A stretch of 64,000 nt of DNA, from the NCBI RefSeq assembly GCF_013201075.1, contig NZ_CP053708.1, forward strand, positions 2,361,501 through 2,425,500, read 5' to 3'. The position numbers were made by a program, and so were the translations under genes. The notes under the pieces were generated by a model, which made no database searches, was not told where the DNA came from, and saw nothing but the letters and a program-made list of their open reading frames with translations. The stretch is from Lichenicola cladoniae. Its GTDB lineage: Bacteria; Pseudomonadota; Alphaproteobacteria; Acetobacterales; Acetobacteraceae. This document shows positions 1 to 12,052 of this stretch, in pieces. Position 1 is the stretch's first letter. Every line of letters begins with the position of its first letter.

Positions 1-175
1 CCGGTGAATGGGCGTTCAGCATCTCCGCCCCTGTCGAAAGCGATAGCATCGCCGTACAGTCGGGAACCCGGGCCAGGCCCAGCACCATTTCCGCGGCAAC
101 GCGCGGTCCCGCCCCACGGCGTCCCCATTGCCACACCAGCACCCGCGTTCCCGAGCGGATCGGACCGTCGCTCAT
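1..175 (-). CDS. glycosyltransferase, N-terminal fragment (cut by window edge)
   Basis: The frame is open from an ATG at 175 to the window edge (58 codons). The translation starts MSDGPIRSGTRVLVWQWG and continues with a beta-strand/glycine-rich turn/helix pattern typical of the N-terminal Rossmann half of GT-B glycosyltransferases. Its ATG overlaps the TGA of the upstream glycosyltransferase (172-174) by four bases, so the two are translationally coupled. The partner and this fold suggest a role in surface polysaccharide or glycolipid synthesis. Only the first domain half is visible, so the family assignment is inference from context plus a short stretch of sequence. Confidence 0.6.
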   Translation of the reverse strand, partial: MSDGPIRSGTRVLVWQWGRRGAGPRVAAEMVLGLARVPDCTAMLSLSTGAEMLNAHSP

Positions 176-1446
176 GCAGCGCGGTCCCGATCCTGGCGCG
201 CGTCGCCGTTCCGGTCCCGGACACCGATCGCCGCAAGTGCCGCCAGCAACCCGTCACCGCCCAGGCGGGCCTGGGCGGCCTCCCAGGCAGCGCCACCGAG
301 GGCCCCGCGACGCGCCGGCGAGTCTGCCAGTTCGCGCAGGTTCATCGCCGCCTGACCGACATCCGCTTCCGCCCAGACCGCTCCAGGCGCCTCGAATACC
401 CGGCGTGGGTCCTGCGCCGGCACCAGCCGGTATCCGATCGGCACTCCGCACCCCGCGTCCAGGAACTCCGACGTGGCCGACCAGTCGGTCGCGATCACCG
501 GCCGCCGCAACAGCATCGCCTGCGCAGGCACCAGCCCGAATCCCTCGCTGCGATGCAGCGACAGCACGATGTCGCAGGCCTGCGTCAACGCGTGCATGTC
601 GGCCTCCGGGAACATCCTCGTCTCCAGCCGAATATTTGGCGCACCGGCGATCGCCTGCTGCAGGAGTGCCAGATCGCCCGGATGATGTTCGGAGTTTCCA
701 ACCTTCAGCAGCAGCAGCCGGTCCGAACGATCACCGAACGCCTGCTTGAACGCTGCGATCGCTGCCAGCGGGTTCTTGCGCGCGAAACTCGACGCGAGAC
801 TGAACGACGTCAGCACCACGACCACGTCGTCGGCCAATCCGAATGCCTGTCGGTCGAGCCTGGACGCCACCGGCGGCACCAGGGCCACCGCGTGCGGCAC
901 GACGCGAATGCGGCCGGGAAGCAGCTTCTCGAATGCGGCCGCCGTGAAGCGCGACGGCACCCAGAGTTCGTGAACATATGCCAGCGCCGGATGCCAGCTG
1001 ACCGGCACGACCGGCAGCTCCCAGGACCAGTTCCCGACGATACGCCTTCCCCGCACGCGACGCCGGCCGAGTCCGGCGAGCGCTGCCGGAAACTGCGGCG
1101 CATTCACATGCAGGATGAGAGCCGCCCGGTCCGGCCATCCGGCAGCGCTGTGTCCGGCTTCGACGGCCCGTTCGGCTCCCGGCAACCGCGGACCGGCCTC
1201 GATCGCGGCATTGGCCACCCCGAGCCGCTCGAGCGCCTGGCTCATGATCCGCGCCCCCTCGCCAAGCCCCGAGGCCCGTCCGATCTCGCCGCCGACCACC
1301 ACGCCATCGCAGGCGGGCGGCGGCACCGCATCCGGCTTCGGAGCAACCCAGGCGGTTGCCCGCGCAAGCCAGAGCCGGCGCGTCGAGGGCGGCAGCATCT
1401 GCCAGGCCCGGTGCAGCGGATGCAGTGCTGAGTTCGGTGTTGTCAT
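172..1446 (-). CDS. glycosyltransferase, GT4-like (GT-B fold)
   Basis: 424 residues from an ATG at 1446 (MTTPNSALHPLHRAW). Further upstream codons in frame would run into the divergent argE, so the inner ATG is preferred. The N-terminal half holds a glycine-rich loop (GGEIGRASGLGEGARIM). The C-terminal half shows the GT4 donor-site pattern: a strand ending in LTSFSLASSFARKNPLAAI, then SLHRSEGFGLVPAQAM, whose EGFGL glutamate region contacts the nucleotide sugar in this family, then PVIATDWSAT. Such enzymes move a sugar from an NDP-sugar to an envelope acceptor at the cytoplasmic face. The acceptor cannot be told from sequence. It is followed with a 4-base overlap by a second glycosyltransferase. 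Confidence 0.82.
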   Translation of the reverse strand: MTTPNSALHPLHRAWQMLPPSTRRLWLARATAWVAPKPDAVPPPACDGVVVGGEIGRASGLGEGARIMSQALERLGVANAAIEAGPRLPGAERAVEAGHSAAGWPDRAALILHVNAPQFPAALAGLGRRRVRGRRIVGNWSWELPVVPVSWHPALAYVHELWVPSRFTAAAFEKLLPGRIRVVPHAVALVPPVASRLDRQAFGLADDVVVVLTSFSLASSFARKNPLAAIAAFKQAFGDRSDRLLLLKVGNSEHHPGDLALLQQAIAGAPNIRLETRMFPEADMHALTQACDIVLSLHRSEGFGLVPAQAMLLRRPVIATDWSATSEFLDAGCGVPIGYRLVPAQDPRRVFEAPGAVWAEADVGQAAMNLRELADSPARRGALGGAAWEAAQARLGGDGLLAALAAIGVRDRNGDARQDRDRAA

Positions 1447-1567
1447 GGTGTTCACCCGACACTGGATGCGCCTGCATTTCCCGACAAGAGCGTAAAGGGA
1501 AGCGAACGGTAACAGCAACACCGCGGCGAGCCATTGCCGCACGACCTCTCCCGTATAGACTGCCGCC

Positions 1568-2737
1568 ATGCGAGACACGCCGCCTCAATCGACGACCGGC
1601 ATCCTGGCGAAACTCGTCGGCTTCGACACGACCAGCCGCAACAGCAACCTGCATCTTATCGACTGGATGCGCGGCTATCTCGATGACCATGGCGTCTCGA
1701 CCCGGATCACCCACGACCCGACCGGCACCAAGGCGAACCTGCACGCCGTGATCGGCCCGCCGGTCGCAGGGGGCCTCGCGCTGTCGGGTCATGTGGATAC
1801 CGTGCCGGTCGAGGGGCAGGATTGGAGCAGCGATCCGTTCACCCTGGTCGAGCGGAATGGCCGCCTGTTCGCGCGCGGCGCCGCCGACATGAAGGGCTTC
1901 GTCGCCTCCGCACTCGCCGCGGTGCCCGACCTGCTGGCGATGAAGCTGGTCCGCCCGGTCCACCTGTTCATCAGCTTCAACGAAGAGGTCGACTGCGAAG
2001 GCGCGCGCATCCTGGTGCAGGATCTCGAAGCCGGGGCGCTCAGGCCCGCTCTGTGCATCGTCGGCGAGCCATCGATGATGAAGCCGATCATCGCCCACAA
2101 GGGCCGGCTGTCGGTGCGTGTCACGGTCAAGGGCCGTGGCGGTCATTCGAGCCAGCCGGCGCTCGGCGTCAATGCCATCCACGCCGCCGCCGAGGCGATC
2201 GCCCGCATTGCAGCCGAGTCCCGCCGGCTCGCCACCTCAGGCCGGCGCGAGGCCGGCTTCGAGCCGGAACACAGCACGATCCATGTGGGCCTGATCGAAG
2301 GCGGCTCGATCCTGAACATCATCCCGGATCGCGCCGTGTTCGAGATGGAGTGGCGAACCATCCCCGGCGACGATGCCTATTCCGAGCTCGCCGCACTCCA
2401 GGCCTATGTCACCGATACGATCGAGCCCTGGATGCATGCGGTCGATCCAAACTCCGGCTTCCTGTTCGAGCCGCTGCACGACCTGCCGCCGCTTTCCCTG
2501 GACCCGGGCCATGAGCTGGTCGACCTCGTCAAACAGGCAAGCGGTGCCAACCGGGAAGGCAAGGTCAGCTACGGCACCGAGGCCGGCATATTCCAGAATT
2601 CGGGCATTGCGAGCATCGTCTGTGGCCCCGGCGACATCGCGCAGGCGCACAAGCCCGACGAGTGGGTGGCGCTCAGCCAGCTCGAGGCCTGCGACGCCTT
2701 CATCCGCCGCATAGCCTCGCGGTGCACCCGTCCATGA
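1568..2737 (+). CDS. argE: acetylornithine deacetylase (M20 metallopeptidase family)
   Basis: 389 residues, the usual ArgE length. It would hydrolyse N-acetylornithine to ornithine and acetate in arginine synthesis. Metal ligands of the M20 family are all present: H75 and D77 in GHVDTVP, D108 in GAADMKG, E139/E140 in SFNEEVD, E167 in VGEPS, and a C-terminal histidine in AQAHKPDEW. H193 in GRGGHSSQP belongs to the lid/dimerisation domain. The stop overlaps the next start (ATGA at 2734). The next two genes act on acylated amino acids and transport amino acids, so the enzyme may serve catabolic deacylation rather than arginine synthesis. M20 enzymes are hard to separate by substrate from sequence alone. 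Confidence 0.85.
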   Translation: MRDTPPQSTTGILAKLVGFDTTSRNSNLHLIDWMRGYLDDHGVSTRITHDPTGTKANLHAVIGPPVAGGLALSGHVDTVPVEGQDWSSDPFTLVERNGRLFARGAADMKGFVASALAAVPDLLAMKLVRPVHLFISFNEEVDCEGARILVQDLEAGALRPALCIVGEPSMMKPIIAHKGRLSVRVTVKGRGGHSSQPALGVNAIHAAAEAIARIAAESRRLATSGRREAGFEPEHSTIHVGLIEGGSILNIIPDRAVFEMEWRTIPGDDAYSELAALQAYVTDTIEPWMHAVDPNSGFLFEPLHDLPPLSLDPGHELVDLVKQASGANREGKVSYGTEAGIFQNSGIASIVCGPGDIAQAHKPDEWVALSQLEACDAFIRRIASRCTRP

Positions 2738-3792
2738 CCGACACGCCCGAACCGATCGGGCCGGATGCCACCAGCACCGAGCTGACGCCGACCGATAGCT
2801 ACGATCAGGCGAATTTTTCCGGACTGGCGCATCGTCTCGCCCATATCCCGCCGCTGCCGCGCTTCGACGTGCGCCTGCGCCCGCCAGATCTGGCGCCATG
2901 GCTGGCCGGCAATACCGGCACCCGCGGCGTCATGCAGTTCGACTCGGGTCAGGCTGGGCCGCATGTCGCCGTCACCGCCTTGATGCACGGCAACGAGTTT
3001 GCCGGCGCGATCGTGCTGGACGAGTTGCTGCGGCAGAACTTCCGGCCGCTGCTCGGCAAGCTTTCGATCGGCTTCCTCAACCTGGCCGCCTTCGATCGGT
3101 TCGATGCCACCCAGCCGACCGCCTCGCGCTTCGTCGAGGAGGACATGAACCGGCTCTGGGACCAGGCCGTGCTGAACAGCTCGCGTCAGTCGGTCGAACT
3201 GAACCGTGCCCGCGAGCTGCGCACCCTGTTCGACAGCGTCGATATCCTGGTCGACCTCCACTCGATGCTCTGGCCGTCGGACCCGCTGATCCTGAGCGGC
3301 CCGACCGCCAAGGGCCGCCGCTTCGCCTGCACCCTGGGCACGCCTTCGATGGTGGTGTCCGACCAGGGCCATAACAGCGGCCCGCGCCTGATCGACTACC
3401 GGATGTTCGCCAACCCCGACGATAGCCGGGTCGCCTGCCTGATCGAGGCCGGCCCGCACTGGGAACCGATCACCGTCGACACCGCGCGGATCGCCGTTCG
3501 CGCCCTGCTGTGCGGCGCCGGCATGGCGGAAGCCGCGCCGCTGCCCGGCCCGGTCCCTCGCCAGCACTGTGCCGAGGTCACGCGCGTGGTCACCGCTTCC
3601 ACCGCCAGCTTCAGCTTCATCCAGTCGTTCCGGGGCGGCGAGGTGATCCGCGATCGCGACACCCTGATCGGCCATGACGGTGCCCAGGAGATCCGCACCC
3701 CTTACGACAACTGCCTGCTGGTGATGCCGAGCCTGCGTCCAAGCAGGGGGCATACCGCCGTCCGACTGGCCCGGTTGCTGCCCGACATCTAG
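2734..3792 (+). CDS. succinylglutamate desuccinylase/aspartoacylase family protein
   Basis: 352 residues from the ATG that overlaps the argE stop. It is an M14-type zinc acylase: zinc ligands H85 and E88 sit in LMHGNEFAG, the third ligand H176 in LVDLHS, and the substrate-arginine region DMNRLW lies at 138-142. Family members remove an acyl group from an amino acid, such as N-succinylglutamate or N-acetylaspartate. Roughly the first 60 residues are a family-variable N-terminal extension. Translational coupling to ArgE, and a downstream amino-acid permease 176 bases away, suggest that the three handle acylated amino acids together. No astABCD genes are nearby, so the AstE role itself is not supported. 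Confidence 0.8.
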   Translation: MTDTPEPIGPDATSTELTPTDSYDQANFSGLAHRLAHIPPLPRFDVRLRPPDLAPWLAGNTGTRGVMQFDSGQAGPHVAVTALMHGNEFAGAIVLDELLRQNFRPLLGKLSIGFLNLAAFDRFDATQPTASRFVEEDMNRLWDQAVLNSSRQSVELNRARELRTLFDSVDILVDLHSMLWPSDPLILSGPTAKGRRFACTLGTPSMVVSDQGHNSGPRLIDYRMFANPDDSRVACLIEAGPHWEPITVDTARIAVRALLCGAGMAEAAPLPGPVPRQHCAEVTRVVTASTASFSFIQSFRGGEVIRDRDTLIGHDGAQEIRTPYDNCLLVMPSLRPSRGHTAVRLARLLPDI

Positions 3793-3805
3793 GCGATAGG
3801 TGTTT

Positions 3806-3844
3806 CGCCCATATCGGCATGCTGGCCTCACGCCGATATGGGCG
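3806..3844. repeat. perfect inverted repeat, 13-base arms
   Basis: CGCCCATATCGGC at 3806-3818 is matched by its exact reverse complement at 3832-3844, with a 13-base spacer. It starts 14 bases after the acylase stop. It may be a transcription terminator, or an operator for the permease gene downstream. No T-run follows on either strand. Confidence 0.6.
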
Positions 3845-3849
3845 GCGCC

Positions 3850-3885
3850 GGCCCCGCCTTGGCACGCAGGGTGCAAGGCGGGGCC
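3850..3885. terminator. second hairpin upstream of the permease
   Basis: GGCCCCGCCTT (3850-3860) pairs perfectly with 3875-3885. The loop itself pairs again, GCAC at 3862-3865 with GTGC at 3871-3874, which gives a long GC-rich stem with a 5-base loop. It lies immediately after the first inverted repeat and 83 bases before the permease start. Terminator or attenuator are both possible. There is no U-tract. Confidence 0.45.
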
Positions 3886-3968
3886 ACTTGCACAAACGTT
3901 CCGACGACGGCCCAATGCCTGGGACGTCCAATTTCAAACACAAGAATGAACAGGGAGAGACTCGCACC

Positions 3969-5465
3969 ATGTCCCAATCGACAGAGGTGGGAGCTGCGTC
4001 GCCGCTTTGGCGCTGCAAGTCCATCGACCAGATGCAGCAGGGGGGCGTCTATGACGATGCCGGGCCCAGCCTGAAGCGGGCGCTCGGCCCAGGCGCGCTG
4101 GTGGCACTCGGTATCGGGTGCACCATCGGTGCCGGATTGTTCTCGCTTACCGGCATCGCCGCGTCAGAAAATGCCGGCCCGGCCGTCGTGCTGTCCTACC
4201 TCATCGCCGCGATCGGCTGCGGTTTCGCTGGGCTCTGCTATAGCGAGCTCGCCAGCATGATCCCGATCGCCGGCAGCGCCTACACCTACGCCTACACGAC
4301 CCTCGGCGAGTTCGTGGCCTGGATCATCGGCTGGGACCTGGTGCTGGAATATGCGGTCGGCGCCGCGACCGTCGCGGTCAGCTGGTCCCGCTACCTGGTC
4401 AAGCTGCTCGGCACCTTCGGCATCTCCCTACCGCCCCGCCTGTGCGCCTCGCCGTTCGAGACCGTCCACCTCGCCGACGGCAGCAGCGCCGTCGGACTGA
4501 TCAACCTTCCCGCGGTGTTCGTCATCGTGGCGGTCTCGATGCTGCTGATCCGGGGCGTCTCGGAGTCGGCTCGCGTCAACAACGTCATCGTCGCGATCAA
4601 GCTCTGCGTCATCGTCGCGGTCATCGCGCTCGGCATCCCCTACATCAAGACCGCCAACTACATCCCGTTCATCCCGCCGAACGACGGGACCTTCGGCCAT
4701 TTCGGCTTCTCCGGCGTGATGCGCGCGGCCGGCACCATCTTCTTTGCCTATGTCGGCTTCGACGCGGTTTCCACCGCCGCCCAGGAGGCGAAGAACCCCA
4801 AGCGCGACATGCCGATCGGCATCCTCGGCAGCCTCGCCGTCTGCTCGCTGGCCTACGTGCTGTTCTCCGGCGTGCTCACCGGCATGCTGAACTACCACCT
4901 GATGCTGAACGACCCGGCGCCCGTCGCCACCGCCATCGATCAGACCCCTTATGTCTGGCTCAAGGTCGCCGTGAATTTCGGCATCCTCTGCGGCTTCACC
5001 TCGGTGCTGCTGGTCCTGCTGCTCGGCCAGTCACGCGTGTTCTATGCGATGTCCAAGGACGGCCTGCTGCCGCCCTTCTTCTCGGCCGTGCATCATCGCT
5101 GGCAAACACCGTGGCGCTCGAACCTGTTCTTCATGGTCCTGACCGGCCTGCTGTGCGCGTTCCTGCCGATCAGCGAACTCGGCCACATGACGTCGATCGG
5201 CACCCTGCTGGCCTTCATCATCGTGTGCATCGGCGTGCTGATCCTGCGCTACCGCGAGCCCGACCGTGAGCGTGGCTTCCGCGTCCCGTTCGGTCCGCTG
5301 GTCCCGATCCTCGGCATCTTCTCGTGCTTTGCGATCATGGCCTCGCTCGACGGGCTGACCTGGGTCCGTCTCGTCGTCTGGCTCCTGATCGGGTTCGCGG
5401 TGTATTTCGGCTACAGCCGTCACCACAGCCGGCTGCGGCACGATCCGAAAGTCCGTCCGGCCTGA
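3969..5465 (+). CDS. APC-superfamily cationic amino-acid permease
   Basis: 498 residues from the ATG at 3969, preceded by a good ribosome binding site (GGGAGAG). The protein is almost all membrane segments, about 12-14. It carries the CAT/YfnA-type first helix LGIGCTIGAGLFSLTGIAA with the unwound GxG substrate-binding turn, and the conserved stretch FFAYVGFDAVSTAAQEAKNP in the helix 6-7 region. It would import amino acids across the inner membrane, probably by proton symport. It lies downstream of ArgE and an acylase, which suggests uptake of arginine/ornithine-like substrates or their acyl derivatives. The substrate is inference only. Confidence 0.85.
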   Translation: MSQSTEVGAASPLWRCKSIDQMQQGGVYDDAGPSLKRALGPGALVALGIGCTIGAGLFSLTGIAASENAGPAVVLSYLIAAIGCGFAGLCYSELASMIPIAGSAYTYAYTTLGEFVAWIIGWDLVLEYAVGAATVAVSWSRYLVKLLGTFGISLPPRLCASPFETVHLADGSSAVGLINLPAVFVIVAVSMLLIRGVSESARVNNVIVAIKLCVIVAVIALGIPYIKTANYIPFIPPNDGTFGHFGFSGVMRAAGTIFFAYVGFDAVSTAAQEAKNPKRDMPIGILGSLAVCSLAYVLFSGVLTGMLNYHLMLNDPAPVATAIDQTPYVWLKVAVNFGILCGFTSVLLVLLLGQSRVFYAMSKDGLLPPFFSAVHHRWQTPWRSNLFFMVLTGLLCAFLPISELGHMTSIGTLLAFIIVCIGVLILRYREPDRERGFRVPFGPLVPILGIFSCFAIMASLDGLTWVRLVVWLLIGFAVYFGYSRHHSRLRHDPKVRPA

Positions 5466-5478
5466 GACGCGGGTCTTT

Positions 5479-5514
5479 CGGTGCGGCCGTCTTTCGAACC
5501 GGATGGCCGCACCG
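5479..5514. terminator. hairpin between permease and hemB
   Basis: CGGTGCGGCC (5479-5488) and its exact reverse complement (5505-5514) flank a 16-base loop, starting 14 bases after the permease stop. It is probably the end of the permease transcript. The sequence after the stem is TAAAAG rather than a T-run. Confidence 0.5.
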
Positions 5515-5524
5515 TAAAAGATAG

Positions 5525-8877
<3,353 letters not shown>

Positions 8878-8932
8878 ACCGGATGATGGATCGAACTGCG
8901 AGGAAGCCGACAGGAGACCGGACGCAATCGGC

Positions 8933-9664
8933 ATGACCTACACACCGCCAAGACGCCCGCAATTCTTCTACACCACAGCACCATTGCCCTGCCCGTATGT
9001 CTCCGGGCGTACCGAGCGCAAGGTGGTGACCGAGATCGCCGGCCCCGACGCCGAGGCCTTGCATGACCGGCTGTCGCGCGCCGGTTTCCGGCGCAGCCAC
9101 AACATCGCCTATGCCCCGGTCTGCCCTTCCTGCAACGCCTGCGTGCCGATTCGTATCCCGGTGGCGCGATTCGCGCCGGGTCGTACCCTGCGCCGCATCC
9201 TCAAGCGGAATATCGGCATCGACGGCTTCGAGGTCCCCGCTCGCGCGACGACCGAGCAATATGCGCTGTTCAAGCGCTACCAGCAGGCGCGCCACGGCGA
9301 CGGCGACATGGCATCGATGAGTTTCTACGACTACCGGGCGATGATCGAGGACACCCCGATCGAGACCTTCCTGGTCGAGTTCCGCGATCCCGAGGACGAG
9401 CTGATCGGCGTCTGCCTGACCGATCGGCTCGGCGACGGGCTTTCCGCCGTCTACAGCTTCTTTTCCCCCGAGCTAGCCGACCGGTCGCTTGGAAGTTTTT
9501 CGATCCTGTGGCTGATCGACCGTTGCCGCGCCCTTGAGCTGCCGCACGTCTATCTGGGCTACTGGGTCGCAGACAGCCGGAAGATGGCCTACAAGGCCCG
9601 CTTCCGGCCGAGCGAGATCCTCAGCATGGGCGCCTGGCGCGAGCTGGAGCAGCAGCCGGACTGA
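8933..9664 (+). CDS. bpt: bacterial aminoacyl-tRNA-protein transferase (Bpt/Ate1-like)
   Basis: 243 residues from the ATG at 8933 (MTYTPPRRPQFFYTTAPLPC); an AGGAG lies about 14 bases upstream. It transfers leucine from Leu-tRNA to proteins with N-terminal Asp/Glu (oxidised Cys in some cases), marking them for ClpAP degradation in the N-degron pathway. The conserved cysteine cluster PVCPSCNACVP (about residues 61-71) and the C-terminal VYLGYWVADSRKMAYKARF block match this family. It starts 55 bases after the acylase stop. Confidence 0.93.
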   Translation: MTYTPPRRPQFFYTTAPLPCPYVSGRTERKVVTEIAGPDAEALHDRLSRAGFRRSHNIAYAPVCPSCNACVPIRIPVARFAPGRTLRRILKRNIGIDGFEVPARATTEQYALFKRYQQARHGDGDMASMSFYDYRAMIEDTPIETFLVEFRDPEDELIGVCLTDRLGDGLSAVYSFFSPELADRSLGSFSILWLIDRCRALELPHVYLGYWVADSRKMAYKARFRPSEILSMGAWRELEQQPD

Positions 9665-9685
9665 CCCGTCCGCGCCCGTGTGGTG

Positions 9686-11911
9686 CTAGGACCGCGGAAT
9701 CCAGCTCGGCGCTGCCTTGCCTGGCTCGGCACGCTTGCCGACATAGATTTGTAGATCGGCCATGGAGCGTAGTTTCGCGCCCGGCACCCAGACCAGTCCC
9801 GGCTTCGATGCGAATACCCGGACCTCCTTCAGGCCTCCGTCCTTGTACTTCTGCAGCGTCGTACCGGTGCCGCGCCCGAGCACAGGCACCTCGCTCAACG
9901 GGAACACCAGCAGCCGCCGGTTTTCGCCGAGCACCGCGACCTGATCGCCGGCCGCTTCGATACAGGCCACGGCGGTCTCGCCCGGCTTCAGGTTCAGGAT
10001 CTGCTTGCCTGTGCGTTTCTCCACCACCAGGTCCGCGGACTCGATCACCATCCCGCGCCCGCTCGATGCCGCGAGCAGATAGCGCGCGGCATCCTGCAGC
10101 ACGAACAGCGCGATCACCTCGCCCTCGTTGCCGAGTTCGACCATCAGCCGGATCGGCTGCCCATCACCGCGCCCACGCGGCAGGTCGCCGGCCCGCAGCG
10201 TGAAGGCCCTTCCGTCGCTCGCGAACAGGCACACCCGGTCGGTCGTCTGGCACTCCAGCACGCCCAGATCGGGTCGCGGCCCATCGCCTTCCTTGAACTT
10301 CTGCGCGCCCAGGTCGATCTGGTGGCCGCGTATCGCCCTGATCCATCCCTTCTGCGACAGGATGACCGTGATCGGCTCGCGATCCAGCGCCATGATCGCC
10401 GACAGGTCGAACGGCTTCGGAGGATCGGCGAACGTGCTGCGCCGGTCGCCGAGTGGGCCGGAGCCGAACTGCTTGCGCACCCGCTCGATCTCCTGCCCGA
10501 TTCGCTTCCAGCGCAGCCGGGGGCCGGTCCCTGTCTCGTCGAGCAGGGCATTCAGCTCGTCCTGCTCGTGCGCAAGCTTGGTATGCTCCTTGCGGATCTC
10601 GACCTCTTCCAGCCGGCGCAGGCTGCGCAACCGCATGTTCAGCACCGCCTCCGCCTGCAGCTCGGTCAGCTCGAAGGTCCGCATCAGCCCGGCGCGCGGC
10701 TCGTCTTCCTCGCGGATGATCCGGATCACCTCGTCGAGGTTCAGGTAGACCGCGAGAAACCCGTCGAGGATCTCCAGGCGTCGCTGCACCGCGCTCAAGC
10801 GATGCGCGCTGCGACGCTTCAGCACCACGTGGCGATGGTCGAGCCACTCCAGCAGGACCTCGCGCAGCCCCATCACCCGCGGCACGCCTGCGGACGACAG
10901 CACGTTCATGTTCAGTCCGAACCGGGTCTCGAGCTGGGTGGCGCGGAACAGCGTTTCCATCAGCACTTCCGGCTCGACGCCCTTGGTCTTGGGCTCCAGG
11001 ACCAGCCTGATGTCGGTCGTGCTCTCGTCGCGTATGTCGCCCAGTAGCGGCAGCTTCTTCAGCTCCATCAGCTCGGCGATCTGCTCGATCAACCGGGACT
11101 TCTGGACCTGGTACGGGATCTCGGTGACGACGATCTGCCAGGTGCCGAACCGGCCCTCCTCGCGCGTCCAGCGGGCCCGCAGGCGGAACCCGCCACGGCC
11201 GGTTTCGTAGGCGGTGCGGATGGCGGCTGGTTCCTCGACGATCAGCCCCCCGGTCGGGAAGTCGGGACCCTGGATCTGGGCCAGCAAGGCGTCGAGGCTG
11301 GTGTTCCGGTCCTTCACCAACAGCAGCGCCGCCGCACAGACCTCGCCGGCATTATGCGGCGGGATGCTGGTGGCCATGCCGACCGCGATGCCGGCCGCGC
11401 CGTTCGCCAGCAGGTTCGGGAACGCCGATGGCAGCACGATCGGCTCGCTTTCCTCCCCGTCATAGGTCGGGCGGAAATCGACCGCGTCGTCCTCGATCCC
11501 CTCGAGCAGCGCCTTAGCGACCTCGGTCAGCCGGGCCTCGGTGTATCGCATGGCGGCCGCGTTATCGCCGTCGATCGAACCGAAATTGCCCTGGCCCTCG
11601 ACCAGCGGATAACGCACCGCGAAATCCTGCGCGAGCCGGACCAGCGTCTCGTACACGGCCACGTCGCCATGCGGGTGATACTTGCCGATCACGTCGCCAA
11701 CCACGCGGGCGCACTTCTTGAAGCCCGCGGTCGGATCCAGCCGCAATTGCTGCATCGCGTAGATCAGCCGCCGATGCACCGGCTTCAGCCCATCCCGGAC
11801 ATCCGGTAGCGACCGCGACATGATGGTCGACATCGCATAGGCGAGATACCGCTCGCTCAGCGCCTCGCTGAGGCTCGTATCCAGAATATGTCCTGCCACG
11901 TCGGCCGCCAT
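9686..11911 (-). CDS. parC: DNA topoisomerase IV subunit A
   Basis: 741 residues from the ATG at 11911, chosen because GAGGAG lies just upstream. With ParE it decatenates daughter chromosomes. The breakage-reunion domain is intact: YLAYAMSTIMSRSLPDVRDGLKPVHRR (22-48) and the DNA-linking tyrosine Y123 in AAAMRYTEARL. The quinolone-determining stretch reads HPHGDVAVYE, so V84 sits where E. coli ParC has S80, and E88 matches E84. The C-terminal beta-pinwheel repeats are present. It is convergent with bpt, 21 bases apart, and divergent from the MFS transporter. Confidence 0.95.
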   Translation of the reverse strand: MAADVAGHILDTSLSEALSERYLAYAMSTIMSRSLPDVRDGLKPVHRRLIYAMQQLRLDPTAGFKKCARVVGDVIGKYHPHGDVAVYETLVRLAQDFAVRYPLVEGQGNFGSIDGDNAAAMRYTEARLTEVAKALLEGIEDDAVDFRPTYDGEESEPIVLPSAFPNLLANGAAGIAVGMATSIPPHNAGEVCAAALLLVKDRNTSLDALLAQIQGPDFPTGGLIVEEPAAIRTAYETGRGGFRLRARWTREEGRFGTWQIVVTEIPYQVQKSRLIEQIAELMELKKLPLLGDIRDESTTDIRLVLEPKTKGVEPEVLMETLFRATQLETRFGLNMNVLSSAGVPRVMGLREVLLEWLDHRHVVLKRRSAHRLSAVQRRLEILDGFLAVYLNLDEVIRIIREEDEPRAGLMRTFELTELQAEAVLNMRLRSLRRLEEVEIRKEHTKLAHEQDELNALLDETGTGPRLRWKRIGQEIERVRKQFGSGPLGDRRSTFADPPKPFDLSAIMALDREPITVILSQKGWIRAIRGHQIDLGAQKFKEGDGPRPDLGVLECQTTDRVCLFASDGRAFTLRAGDLPRGRGDGQPIRLMVELGNEGEVIALFVLQDAARYLLAASSGRGMVIESADLVVEKRTGKQILNLKPGETAVACIEAAGDQVAVLGENRRLLVFPLSEVPVLGRGTGTTLQKYKDGGLKEVRVFASKPGLVWVPGAKLRSMADLQIYVGKRAEPGKAAPSWIPRS

Positions 11912-12052
11912 CACGCTCTCCTCAATCAGACCGAACACCGGGAACAAACAGAGAAACCTGCCCTTGTCCACTCCCGGCCGACCTGCAACCTTCCCAGGTC
12001 TTCACTTCGGGCCCGCCGCATCATGTGCCGGCATAGCAGGATAGACCCGATC

